Part shown: positions 30,630 through 40,612 of the stretch, one piece after another
Position numbering within the stretch: the first letter of the stretch is position 1
Layout: each line of letters starts with the position of its first letter
DNA from: Nakazawaea peltata
Lineage: Eukaryota; Ascomycota; Pichiomycetes; Alaninales; Pachysolenaceae
DNA length: 64,000 nt
NCBI GenBank assembly: GCA_001599355.1
Contig: BCGQ01000007.1
Span: forward strand, 500,620 to 564,619
Reading direction: 5' to 3'
Translations under genes and position numbers: made by a program
Notes under the pieces: model-generated
The model's input: only the letters and a program-made list of their open reading frames with translations
Database searches by the model: none
What the model was told of the DNA's origin: nothing

Positions 30630-32117
30630 ATGGACTCCTCAGACCAGCAAATCAAAATGGAGGGCACTGGTTTCGGGATGATGCTCGAAGATCCCGGTCT
30701 TACCGGGGCAGACAGCTCGATTTCCTCGACTCTTGGTGGGAACGGCGGTAACGGTGGGTCTGTTGGCGCTGGGAACGGTGCTGACGGTGGTTCTCTGGGA
30801 GCCGGATCCACAGATTTCGTCAAGAAACTCTACCAGATGCTCGAACAAGACAACTACAAGCATATAGTGCGTTGGTCGGACCTGGGAGACTCCTTCATCA
30901 TCCAGGACACCAACGAGTTCACGTCGGAGATTCTTCCGAACCATTTCAAGCACCGGAATTTCGCCAGTTTTGTGCGTCAATTGAACAAGTATGATTTCCA
31001 CAAGGTGAATATGTCCAACGAGGACAAGAAACTGGGCAAAAACAAGTCCGAAACCGGCGATAATATCTGGGAATTCAAGCATCTGGATTTCCGTAAAGAC
31101 GACAAGGAGGGATTGGAGAATATCAAGCGGAAGGGGCCGACTCAGAAGAAGACTCCAGATGAGAGACTGATCGAGTCGGCTACGTCGAGATTGTCATCAC
31201 AGTTGAGATCATTAGAGGCCGATTCGGCCGAGTTACGTGACGAGTTGAAGGTGATGAAACTGAAATATAATACAGTTATTGAGAGTCTTTTGAGTATGAA
31301 GAAACAGAATGATTCGTATCATGCGCAGTTCCAGAGTTTGACGGCTTTTTTGAATAGCCAAGGGTTGAAGGTGCCGCAGTTTGATGTTTCTATGCTGCTT
31401 CCGCAACTGCCTCCTCAGCAACTGCCACCAGTATCGACTGTTCAAACGGGACAACAATCACAACAACAATCTCCATTGGTGCCGTTCCCAGATTCCAAAC
31501 GTCGTACATCGTCTAATAGCTCGATCCATAATGCTTCTGCCAACTCCAACTCTAATAATGGCAGTAATAAACCTACTAATAATAACACGAGCATTCAATC
31601 TCCGGAGACGATGGTTTCACCTGATCAGGCTGCTGCAGCAGCTGCTGCGGCTGCTGTGGTTGCTGGTGTCTCTCAAGGGACTGTTGTACCTGAAAGACCG
31701 GCGAATTCGCCCTTCCATGTTCTTCTCGTTGAAGACGATGCCGTTTGTATCCAGCTTTGCCGTAAATTCCTCATGAAATATGGATGTACTGTAGAGGTTG
31801 TGACCGATGGACTTTCGCTGATCTCGTTTGTCGAGAAGGTGAAGTATGATTTGGTGTTGATGGACATTGTGATGCCGAACTTGGATGGAGCTACTCTGAC
31901 TTCTGTGATCCGTTCCTTTGATAGTACCACACCGATCATTGCTATGACTGGTAATATTCAGGACAATGATCTTTTGACTTATTTGAGGAATGGAATGACC
32001 GATATTTTGGCTAAACCATTCTCTCAACATGATTTGTATGCGATGTTGGAGAAACATTTGAGGAATGGAGGGTTGGATTTGGATGCTTCGATAGTGAAGA
32101 AACCTAGATTAAATTGA
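30630..32117 (+). CDS. SKN7: Skn7 response-regulator transcription factor
   Basis: 495 residues from the ATG at 30630; the in-frame TTG 12 bp upstream is ignored. Skn7 is a nuclear effector of the Sln1 phosphorelay and of oxidative stress, and often works with Yap1. It has an HSF-type DNA-binding domain (about 64-165, with LPNHFKHRNFASFVRQLNKY), a coiled coil (about 190-240), a Ser/Asn/Gln-rich spacer with a poly-Ala run, and a receiver domain (about 365-482). The phosphorylated Asp is expected in VLMDIVMP (D412), followed by the Lys of LAKPF. The CTG codons at 31818 and 31896 fall on Ala positions of Skn7 (LSAIS, GATATS). Confidence 0.97.
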   Translation: MDSSDQQIKMEGTGFGMMLEDPGLTGADSSISSTLGGNGGNGGSVGAGNGADGGSLGAGSTDFVKKLYQMLEQDNYKHIVRWSDLGDSFIIQDTNEFTSEILPNHFKHRNFASFVRQLNKYDFHKVNMSNEDKKLGKNKSETGDNIWEFKHLDFRKDDKEGLENIKRKGPTQKKTPDERLIESATSRLSSQLRSLEADSAELRDELKVMKLKYNTVIESLLSMKKQNDSYHAQFQSLTAFLNSQGLKVPQFDVSMLLPQLPPQQLPPVSTVQTGQQSQQQSPLVPFPDSKRRTSSNSSIHNASANSNSNNGSNKPTNNNTSIQSPETMVSPDQAAAAAAAAAVVAGVSQGTVVPERPANSPFHVLLVEDDAVCIQLCRKFLMKYGCTVEVVTDGLSLISFVEKVKYDLVLMDIVMPNLDGATLTSVIRSFDSTTPIIAMTGNIQDNDLLTYLRNGMTDILAKPFSQHDLYAMLEKHLRNGGLDLDASIVKKPRLN

Positions 32118-32785
32118 GGGGAGATGAGGCTGATGAGACCTTAGTTGAGAAGAGGATTAGGCGAGTGAGATAGTGATAGATCTATTTCACTCAGTGACTG
32201 TATGAATATAAATGACTGTCAACATTAGTATTACAAAAGTGTAGATGAGTAATGTAGTTAGGTAATTGTAGTTATATGTGTGATGGTATATAAATAGAAG
32301 TGGTTGAGGGTGGTGGTGGAGAAGTTGATGCATAGTCTTAATTGAGCGGATTTATGTGATAAATATGTAGATTATCATGCGGATATGACGTTGTATTGTT
32401 TTACCCCTTTACACCCCCTTTACATATCACCCCTTTACCCCTCTCGCTCTACCCCTCCCCCTTTACTAAAAATCCCGCAATTCAATTGAAAACTATAAAA
32501 GGGGTAAATTACCCCTTTAAGGGTGAGAGTTAATCCTTAAGGGGTAGAGAATGTGTTGTTTTCAGGCCGGTCATGCAGGTTATATGTAATAATTATAGAT
32601 TAGATTTACCTTACAGATATAGATGATGATACTATGAGTGACTACAACGTATACTTAAATCATAAGGTATGAATCATTCTTCTAGATATATATGGTGTGT
32701 TATGAGAGGTGACGTGATGGGGAGATATGAAGGGGCGGTATGATGAGTTGATATGATGGGATGATGTGATGGGGTGATGTGCCCA
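32118..32785. other. Intergenic region between convergent SKN7 and SET5
   Basis: No gene is seen. It has a cluster of CCCCTTTAC-type repeats (about 32400-32465) and an inverted pair of AAGGGGTAAA-like words around 32500-32545, plus several GATGTGATGGGG repeats near 32740-32780. Confidence 0.45.
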
Positions 32786-34300
32786 TCAATTATTCACCAG
32801 AACAACCTTCTCATCAAATCTAACACTCTTACGTCTTTCTCCAGTCCCCAATTCACCAGGCACTTGTAATTCAAATTCCTTCTCTCCACTAGAAAGTAAC
32901 ATCTCCTTAATATCCTTCTTCAGCAGCAGCAGCAGTTGTCCAGCCGATGACTTACGACGTTGCTGTTGCTTTTCATCTTCTTTACATCTATTACAAGCAC
33001 AGATGAATCCCCAGTTGACTCTCAATTCTCTCTTTCTTTGCAGTACTGGATGAGTTGGGGCGACATAGGTAGTCAACAACTCCTCTCCCTTGGCAATGTC
33101 TCGTTTCAGGTACACTTTGATGCCTGAGAAACGACGAGTATCGAATTTCACATCGACATTTGGAGAACAGTTATGGTTCAAATGAGATTGAATAAGGAAA
33201 AGAGAGTTATCAACGTTGTTAATGTTGTAAGTACCGAGGTATTCCATGTATTCGTCATAGGATAATGAATGACGAAGGAAACAAGCCGAGAGCAGGTCGT
33301 AACCTTGACGCCAGAGAAGTTCTTGTTGTTCCAGGACGAATAAAGCTCCTCCGGTACTTGAATCAAAGGCTCCGGCTGATGAGTCAAGCAGTTTATAACG
33401 GGTATCTTGACGGACACGGGCCATGGCACCGAATTGTTTGGCAATTGACCCTGTTTTGTCCATGATTTGGTTAGCAAAGATGAGCCCTACAGCAAAGAGC
33501 AGCTGCCATTGGTTTTCGAGACAGAATTTCTCAAAGGCATTCCATTTGGAGGTGTTGAAAATCTTGGAATCAGAGGAACTGGAGTTATCATTGTTGTGAC
33601 CTGTGAAGACGGTGTGTTTTAACTTGCTGTGCAACAATGAGTTCAGCTTCTTACACTCCATTGAGCACCACATTTCAGAGCATACGTTACAATCCAATCC
33701 TGACAAGATGGTACGGCCATTTTTACTGGAACGTTGTTGCAATGGTTGACCACAGTATGTACAAGCTTTTCCAAGGTGAATCAACTTCAAAATATCGATA
33801 GGAGGAATCAAGACGAACTGTTTCTCCTCCCATATCAAACTTCCCAGAGCGACGGCTTGCTTCAGGTACAAACCTTTACCGGTCTTTTTTGTGAATTGCA
33901 AACGGACTAATTCTGGTAATTCCAAGTCAGGAGTCTGAGCAGACTTGATCTCACCTACATAGGTGAACTGTTGCTGGGAATTCAGCAATCCATGCAGCTT
34001 CAAGAGCTGTTTTAACCTCTTCTCACTCAACAGCCACAGTGGATTACGAGCCTTCAAGAGAGCATGGAGTTTCGGCACACCGAGACTTTCATTCAGTGGG
34101 TCTTCACGCCAGATCAGGATCACTCCATTGATCACCATACGTTCATGTGGGACTACAGATCCTGGTTCTACAGAGGTTTGGGCTGATCCATCGGAAGAAT
34201 TGGTAGAGCCAGGGGCTCCAGCTCCCGATTGGTCGTTGTTTTCTTCGATTTTATCGTTGATATCTAATATTTCGATCTTTGACAGTAATTCGGTCATCAT
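32786..34300 (-). CDS. SET5: Histone H4 lysine methyltransferase Set5 (SET domain with MYND-like insert)
   Basis: 504 residues. Set5 methylates histone H4 lysines and acts in chromatin repression and stress responses. The N-terminal part has a winged-helix-like segment (HALLKARNPLWLLSEKRLKQLL). The SET domain is split by a MYND-like zinc region with CTYCGQPL, CNVCSEMWCSMEC and a following His. The core SET motifs are HNCSPNVDV (about 397-405), GEELLTTYVAPTHP and the post-SET cysteines FICACNRC (about 446-453). Two adjacent ATGs exist (34300 and 34297); the first is used here. Convergent with SKN7. Confidence 0.93.
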   Translation of the reverse strand: MMTELLSKIEILDINDKIEENNDQSGAGAPGSTNSSDGSAQTSVEPGSVVPHERMVINGVILIWREDPLNESLGVPKLHALLKARNPLWLLSEKRLKQLLKLHGLLNSQQQFTYVGEIKSAQTPDLELPELVRLQFTKKTGKGLYLKQAVALGSLIWEEKQFVLIPPIDILKLIHLGKACTYCGQPLQQRSSKNGRTILSGLDCNVCSEMWCSMECKKLNSLLHSKLKHTVFTGHNNDNSSSSDSKIFNTSKWNAFEKFCLENQWQLLFAVGLIFANQIMDKTGSIAKQFGAMARVRQDTRYKLLDSSAGAFDSSTGGALFVLEQQELLWRQGYDLLSACFLRHSLSYDEYMEYLGTYNINNVDNSLFLIQSHLNHNCSPNVDVKFDTRRFSGIKVYLKRDIAKGEELLTTYVAPTHPVLQRKRELRVNWGFICACNRCKEDEKQQQRRKSSAGQLLLLLKKDIKEMLLSSGEKEFELQVPGELGTGERRKSVRFDEKVVLVNN

Positions 34301-35010
34301 TAATGATTCAAATTCCCCGTAGACTCTGCTCTTCTAGAGGTGATATGTCAAAGTGAGATCTCCTCCACCTCAATCGGCGTTAACTATGGGAAAAATTTTC
34401 TGTCGTGCTAGGAATTACTTGATTAGGGAAGAGAGGGAAATGCCGAATTAGGAAATCAAAAGAGAGAAGTAGAATTTGGATTACCGTATTAGGGATTACT
34501 TATAATAGAGATTTTGGAATCTTAGTCACGTGACTAAAATCGAAGATGGACTGGATTTGTAGGTTTACCAGGTTGAATGTTGCAGTAAAAGGATACAAAG
34601 AGTGGCATTACCTGAATATGATCTATTTAGTCTCTAGAATTGTCATCCCCCTGCTACAGAGCCTTCCTCAGTACTCTCCCCCAGCCCTCTCTCTCACTCC
34701 CCCTACTAAAGAGCACTATATCAATTCTAATTGAGAATTTACTTAGAGATTGTTGAAAGTGGTTCAAATAAGGTGACGAGAACTTTGGAAATTGTGGTGG
34801 TTTGAGGTTCTTTCAACTCGGAATAGGTGTCAAATTGAGTTCTGCGATAAGAATTGTCAATTTCCATTCAAAATTACGCCCAATTCGACTACTATACGAA
34901 GTGACCAGTCAGAATTTAGTGAGAAAGTCAGGATCTATCGGAAATTACGAGGTAAAGACGAGGTATTTGAGGATTATTGAGGTTGGCTATCGAGTTATAT
35001 TGGTAATATA
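34301..35010. promoter_or_regulatory. Divergent promoter between SET5 and the FMP10-like gene
   Basis: It carries AATTAGGAAAT at 34446-34456 with related words nearby (GATTAGGGAAG near 34422, ATTAGGGATTAC near 34487). It also carries TCACGTGA at 34526-34533, a Cbf1/bHLH-type palindrome. No gene is evident. Confidence 0.5.
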
Positions 35011-35934
35011 ATGTCTCTCACTAGCAAATTGTCTCATAAACAGGTCATCAGAGCGCTTTCAAGCTCAGGAATTGGTCGTGTGGCCGGTTATTCGACTCGT
35101 GTTGCTCCAGCAAAGGCCAGATTTGACCCTTCAAAGGGTAATAGAAGTACCAGCAGTAGTTCTGAACCCAAACTGAAGTCTAAATCCAAGTACTCTTGGA
35201 AGTTATACCTGTTTGGGTTTGCTCTGGGAGCCACTCTTGGATTAAATGTCCCATTATACACACTTTTACAGACTCTTTTGACATCACCACTGCTTCCTAA
35301 TGAAGACAGACAAGATGAGGTCGATCTGTACCATGGTACACTTGAGCAGAAGCTTGCTCTGTTACCAATTGTTCGTAAATTGGAGAAAGATCTGGATTTC
35401 ATCAAAATCAGAGCTTGGGAAAGTATCGATGAGACCACGGCTGAAAGTAGTGCCAATGGTCTTCTCAATGGAGGTGCAATGACCTCATCCACACTCAGAC
35501 GGCCAGGTGGGTTCGCTATTAAACCTCTTATTTTCATCAACGAGAAGACCAAGGAGACTGTCTCTGTAATTCATGTAGGCAGTAAGTTGACAGGGTATCC
35601 ATTCCTTGTTCATGGAGGTATTTTGGCTACAATTTTGGATGAAGCTGCAAAGAGATGTAGTATTTTAGGATTCAGGAAGCTGTCTCAACATCTTAAGTAT
35701 GATAATGAGTCAACTTATGCTCATATCAAGGGTGAAAATTTGAGTTTATCATATAGATTTCCTACAGTAGCTGATTCGTTCATTATTGTCAAGTGTAAAT
35801 GTGAGGAAGCAGGTGAATTACCTCTGGATCATGTTAAGGTGACTCTGAAGGTTCAGAATATCTCTGGACGTAGTTTGGTTCAGAGTGAAGCTGTCTTTTC
35901 AAATGAGAAGAGAAGGTGGTTTTATTTCTTTTAA
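35011..35934 (+). CDS. Mitochondrial hot-dog-fold thioesterase-like protein (FMP10-like)
   Basis: 307 residues. The N-terminus is Arg/Ser-rich without acids (presequence-like), followed by a hydrophobic segment WKLYLFGFALGATLGLNVPLY (about 68-88). The C-terminal half resembles the PaaI/4HBT hot-dog family: a loop with GSKLTGYPFLVHGGILATIL (about 191-210), with the D-E-A after it matching the usual catalytic helix. S. cerevisiae Fmp10 has the same layout. Substrate is unknown; acyl-CoA is the family expectation. It converges on FAU1. Confidence 0.75.
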   Translation: MSLTSKLSHKQVIRALSSSGIGRVAGYSTRVAPAKARFDPSKGNRSTSSSSEPKLKSKSKYSWKLYLFGFALGATLGLNVPLYTLLQTLLTSPLLPNEDRQDEVDLYHGTLEQKLALLPIVRKLEKDLDFIKIRAWESIDETTAESSANGLLNGGAMTSSTLRRPGGFAIKPLIFINEKTKETVSVIHVGSKLTGYPFLVHGGILATILDEAAKRCSILGFRKLSQHLKYDNESTYAHIKGENLSLSYRFPTVADSFIIVKCKCEEAGELPLDHVKVTLKVQNISGRSLVQSEAVFSNEKRRWFYFF

Positions 35935-36215
35935 TATAGGGATTTGATAGTGAGATTAGATGGTGTAGAATTGTAGAGAGAGTACAACTGTAGAGAGAGG
36001 TGATGATGATGTGATGAGTAGCTTCAGGTTTATCTGTACCACCTCCTCACCTTTCTTTAGTTTCATTCAATCTTTTCTTAAGTTCATTACTTGATTTAGA
36101 TCTATAAAATATATTTTATATACAGGTAGAACATGGGTAGTAGGTCATCGGTAACTTAAACGAGTTGGGGACTCCCCAAACTGAGAACAAACGTAATACA
36201 CCCCTTCCATCACCT

Positions 36216-36941
36216 TTATGTACTCTTTTCATAACTAACTCCTCCAATAACTACAGCATCTAATTGTTCATCATGCTCCTCAATTGGAATACTTTCTACC
36301 AATTGCTGCTCAAGTCCTACTCCTACTAATTTTGGGACACCATATCCAGCTTCCTGGTGCCTCTTAATGAAATCATCATAAAATCCAGCTCCATGTCCCA
36401 TTCTATAACAACTCGTAGTGAACAGAACTCCAGGAACAATCACCAAATCGAGACCTCCAACTTCAGGACTAACCAGACTGGTACCTTCTGTGGGTTCCAA
36501 AAGTTTATAAGGTCCTACTGGTTGCAACAGCAGAACTTCTTCCCAGTTGTTCATTTCGAGCATCTCTAATTGGGCTTTCTGACGGTCGAAACGAGGTCTG
36601 TTATGAGTCTCACTTAAACGTGAGATCTTTGGGAGGAACACTCTTTTTTCATCGGCGAACATTTGCTTGATCATCAGGTCTGTCCGCACTTCTGAGTGCG
36701 GCATATGCATATATACCGCCACTTTAGACGCCTGAAGGTATATGGGCAACCCAGCCAATGTTTCTACTATTCTAGATGCTACAATACTGGGTTAGTATTA
36801 GGATGATAAGAGGTGGACTATCAAATAGGCTGACTTACATTGAGAAATAAGCTCTTCTTCACTTATTTTAACTAATTGAGCTTTCACACTCAGTCTGAGC
36901 AGTTTCTTGGCACTTACCAATGATCTTGCCAGAGCCTGCAT
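36216..36941 (-). CDS. FAU1: 5-formyltetrahydrofolate cyclo-ligase with one intron
   Basis: Spliced CDS is complement(join(36216..36778, 36839..36941)), 221 residues. The enzyme converts 5-formyl-THF to 5,10-methenyl-THF using ATP. Exon 1 adds the basic helix (SAKK-A-LR-A-SVKAQLVKIS with CTG as Ala) and ends EEELISQ; exon 2 continues SSRIVETLAGLP and then VAVYMHMPHSEVRT. The ATP/Mg motif GHGAGFYDDF (the family's GxGxGxYD) is at about 163-172. The intron is 60 nt with GTAAGT (36838-36833), TACTAAC (36797-36791) and a TAG acceptor. Without exon 1 the frame from the internal ATG would lack the N-terminal helix. Confidence 0.93.
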
Positions 36942-37437
36942 AATAACAATATCCTTTAAAGATGAATAAACTTAATTTGAAAAGAAGGGTTCAATATGAT
37001 CTGTCCCGATTAGAGAGGTTTTATTTTTCACGGTGACAGTATTACTAGTGAGCGCGCGCGACAGTCGTACGCAATTAAGTGCACTCTACAAACTGCGTGG
37101 GGCGACCCACTGACTCGGATGCCACTGACTAGGACGGACTACATCGAATCGAGTAAAACAAAGAGAGCAGCCAGTACAAAATTGAGTGCATAAAAAAGGA
37201 AACTTTAATCCTTGTGCAGTTTTATCCCCTCTTTTCGCCCCACCAGACCCTTAATTCTTCCCGCTGATCGTCACAAGGTGTGCAGAAGCAATACTAAGAC
37301 TATTATTGCCATTTTCGCTCATCGACTGAAAATTTTTTTTCATCTCTGCAGAAAAACTCACATATTTAAGTGCCACAGTCTGCCCCTTAAGCTGACTTCA
37401 CATATCCTCAAGTATAGTCTTAACTTTAAATCAAAAG
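36942..37437. promoter_or_regulatory. Divergent promoter between FAU1 and the symporter gene
   Basis: No gene is seen. A GCGCGCGCGAC stretch lies at 37051-37062, and A/T-rich tracts lie near both genes. Confidence 0.4.
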
Positions 37438-39604
37438 ATGACTTTATCAAATCAAGCTTCGAATGCAATCATCTTCTTGACCTATGGAGCCATGTTGGCC
37501 TTGGGGTTGACCTTGGCGTTATGGAAGAAGAACGATAAAAGCTCTTTCTTGTCCTCCAATGGGTCTCAAAGACTGATTCCTTTGGCTTTAAACTTTATCG
37601 CAAGTGGTTAGTGACATTTTCAAACTTTAAACGATAAGTATATTTGATTTTATTTGAATAATCCACCGTCTGTCGAACATTAGTTAAACTTTGAGCATTC
37701 AGGCTCATATAAACCAACTCCAAAGACAATATTTAAAATGCGGGTGCCTTTAACTAGGCTGAGATGACACCGTTAGAACTCGATCAAGGTAATACTTGCG
37801 TGAGGATTATTAAATATTGTCAAATATGCCCATCTTTGGTCTTTACAAAGACCGGGACTTTGGGTATGGGGTGTTGGAGATCCAGCAAATAACCGAGTAA
37901 AGATGGGGATGTTGATAAGTGAGGAATTTTGCTGAAATTGGAGAAAATTTTAACCAGAAGTCAAAATCTTCGAGATTTTGGTGTAATTTGATGAAATTTG
38001 ATGAAATTTTGACGAATTTTGATGCCAATGACATGGGCAGGGGTGTATTATTCACTCATTCCCATCAATTTGACACTCTACAGTCATCTCCCTCTTTTCT
38101 CGGTTATTTTCCCATACCTGGAGGCCATTTTCATGGACCTCATACTAACTTGAAGTGTAAAATTGTAGCCATGGGAGCAGGTGTCTTAACAACATACACT
38201 CAAATCGCCAACATTGCCGGAATTCACGGTTTATTGGTGTACACCATTTCAGGTGCCATTCCTATCTTCCTCTTCTCCGTATTTGGTCCTATGATCCGTC
38301 GTAAGTGTCCAGAGGGATTTGTCTTGACAGAATGGGTTAGACAACGTTTTGGATTAGTCACTATGTTGTACCTTTCTCTGTTCACGATCTTGACCATGTT
38401 CTTATATATTGTAGCCGAGTTGAGTGCTATCTCTTGGGCTGTGGCCTCGACTACCACCGTCTCCACAATTGCCTGTATTGTTGTAGAATGTGTTGTCACA
38501 ACTATTTACACAGCAGTTGGAGGTTTCCGTGTATCATTTTTGACCGACTCTTTCCAACTGGCTTTTGTACTTGTAGCTCTTATTGTAGGTGTCATTGGAT
38601 ACGCTACAGAGATCCATATCGACCATGATCTTGTTACCAAATATCATGATCAAATGTTAGGTGCTAACAAATTAAGTTGGCAATTAGTCTTCATCTTATT
38701 TGTGGCTATTTTAACTAACGATTGTTTCATTGCAGGATTCTGGTTGAGAGCCTTTGCTTCAAAGAGTGACAGAGACTTGAGAATCGCTACCCTGATAGCT
38801 CTGTTCATCTGTTTCGCCGTATGTTTCCTTGCAGGATTCCCAGGTATCTTGGCCGTCTGGACTGGTGATTTACAAGTAGCCGATCCTGATGGGTCAGATC
38901 TGTTCTTCATCTTACTTTCCAAGATGAACAATTGGATTATTGCCATTGTGATCATTTTCTTCGTCTCTCTCTCGACATGTACTTTCGATTCCTTACAAAG
39001 TGCAATGACTTCTACTATCTCCAACGATATCTTCCGTAACAGAATCCCATTGATTTACATCAGACTGATCGTCGTTGTCTTGATTGTACCAAGTATTGTT
39101 GTGGCTATCAAAGCCGCTGACAATGTCTTGCAAATCTATTTGATTGCCGACTTGGTCAGTTGTGCCATTATTCCAACTATTTTCATGGGTTTGTCCAGTC
39201 GTTGTTGGTGGTTGACCGGATGGGATGTCATGTTTGGAGGAATGATCTCGTTGTTATTTGTCTTTGTATTTGGAGACATTTACTATGGAAGTGCCAAACA
39301 AGGTGGATTATTGTTATTAGTTAACAATGGTATTTATGATGCCGAAGATTGGGGAGCTTTCGGAGCCTTTATGATCACGACATTCGGATCTGTTGTTCTT
39401 GCCTTGTTTTCGGTCTGTTGCAGATATGTGGTTCATATTGGATGGAGTAAAGTCAAGGGAAGAGAGGCTGATTTCAGAACAGCTTGTCAACACTCGACTC
39501 AAGTTGAACTGGATTCGGATGAGGGATCTAAATCTTTTGAATTTGAGGATGAGGAGAGTGTAGTTGTTGAGAGGAATAATGTTGAGGGGGTTAAAGATAT
39601 TTAG
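37438..39604 (+). CDS. Sodium:solute symporter of the urea/polyamine transporter (Dur3-like) type, one intron
   Basis: Spliced CDS is join(37438..37606, 38169..39604), 534 residues. Exon 1 gives the first membrane helix (AIIFLTYGAMLALGLTLALW) and SSNGSQR-A-IPLALNFIAS. Exon 2 continues AMGAGVLTTYTQIANIAGIHG, restoring a continuous SSS-family N-terminus. The intron is 562 nt with GTTAGT at 37607, a TACTAAC branch at 38143-38149 and a TAG acceptor at 38166-38168. Exon 2 has about eleven more hydrophobic segments and motifs such as PMIRRKCPEGFVLTEWVRQRFG and AVGGFRVSFLTDSFQ. It is shorter than S. cerevisiae Dur3, so the substrate (urea, polyamine or another) is open. An acidic cytoplasmic tail ends the protein. 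Confidence 0.85.
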
Positions 39605-40460
39605 TAATATATGGATATAATGTATGGATACCTCGAGGTTAAGTAGATGGAGTAAAGTAGATGGAGTAAAGTAGATGGAGTAGTAAAGTAGGGTAGGGAG
39701 AAGTGGATGGAGTAGTCAAGTAGGGCGGAGATAAGTTGATAGAGTAGTCTGTAGGTAGTAGGTTTTTATGCAAAAGATATTCGACATTGAATAATCGGGA
39801 GTAAAGAGACAGAGTAGGGGAGTAGTGGAGGGTAGACAGTGGGGATTAAGATAGTGGGAAGTGGCTGTAGTGATTAGTGGTAGTGAGTAGTAGTGGGGAG
39901 TAGTAGCGGGGAGTGGTGATAGTGGTAGTGGTAGTGTTAGTGAGTAGTTGGTCTGAGTTGAGGTAACCCCCTTCTTAAAAGGGAAATTAGAGAGTGCACT
40001 ACCTCACTTGCCACAAAGACTTGCCACAATGACGTGCTTAGCGGCGAGTGCGCAGAGATGACGAATGTGGCTTCTACTGTGTGGAAATATAACCAATAAA
40101 TAATTGTTGATTGCAAATGAAATAAGGAAGAAAGTGGCTGAAAGGGCAAATTGTAAGCGAGGGCAAGTAAGAATAGGCTATAGTGTAGGGCAGGTATAGT
40201 GGGAGTAGAGAAGGGCAAGTGCAGTGGGATAGACAGTATAGGGAGTAGTATAGGGAAGTAATGAAGGGGGTAGTGGAGTAGAGTAGTGGAGTAGTGGTGA
40301 AGTAGTGGAGTGTAGTGTAGAGCAGTGGAGTGGACTAGAACAGCGCAGTGAAGTAGAGTAGTGCAGTGGAGTAGAGTCGTCTAGTAGTGGTGTAGTGGTG
40401 TAGTGATGTAGAGTAGTGAGTGATGGTGGGGGTTATGCGCACTTGCCCATTCCCTCATAT

Positions 40461-40466
40461 CACGTG
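40461..40466. promoter_or_regulatory. CACGTG, Cbf1-type site of MET5
   Basis: A CACGTG palindrome inside ATCACGTGCA lies 147 bp upstream of the MET5 start codon. Cbf1 binding at CACGTG drives sulfur-assimilation genes in yeasts. Confidence 0.65.
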
Positions 40467-40504
40467 CAATTTCTCAGCCCAACTCCTTTTTCACTAGCCC
40501 AAAG

Positions 40505-40510
40505 TGTGGC
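40505..40510 (+). promoter_or_regulatory. TGTGGC, Met31/Met32 core of MET5
   Basis: AAGTGTGGCT lies 39 bp downstream of the Cbf1 site and about 100 bp before the start codon. The core TGTGGC is the Met31/32 binding word, and pairing with CACGTG is typical of MET promoters. Confidence 0.6.
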
Positions 40511-40612
40511 TACTCCTCTTCTCCATAAAAAAATTTTCGATCCCCAATCTTCTTCATCACCTAACCTCTTCAACCAGTCACCAAGGGTATCTTATTTATT
40601 TATTTATTGAAG

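Larger units (their letters stand above)
39605..40612. repeat. Intergenic region with G/T-rich minisatellites and MET5 upstream sites
   Basis: AGTAGATGGAGTAA-type units occur at 39640-39730. GTAGTGGAGTAGAGTAGTGG-like low-complexity sequence runs from about 39800 to 39950 and from 40250 to 40430. Two direct CTTGCCACA units (40007-40028) and a TGTGGC (40066-40071) lie between the repeat blocks. No gene is seen. Confidence 0.75.

Noticed and set aside
37919-38168. Coding N-terminus of the symporter from 37919
   Set aside because: It does not start with ATG, has no family match, and ends at a strong branch site and acceptor; exon 1 at 37438 gives the expected N-terminus.
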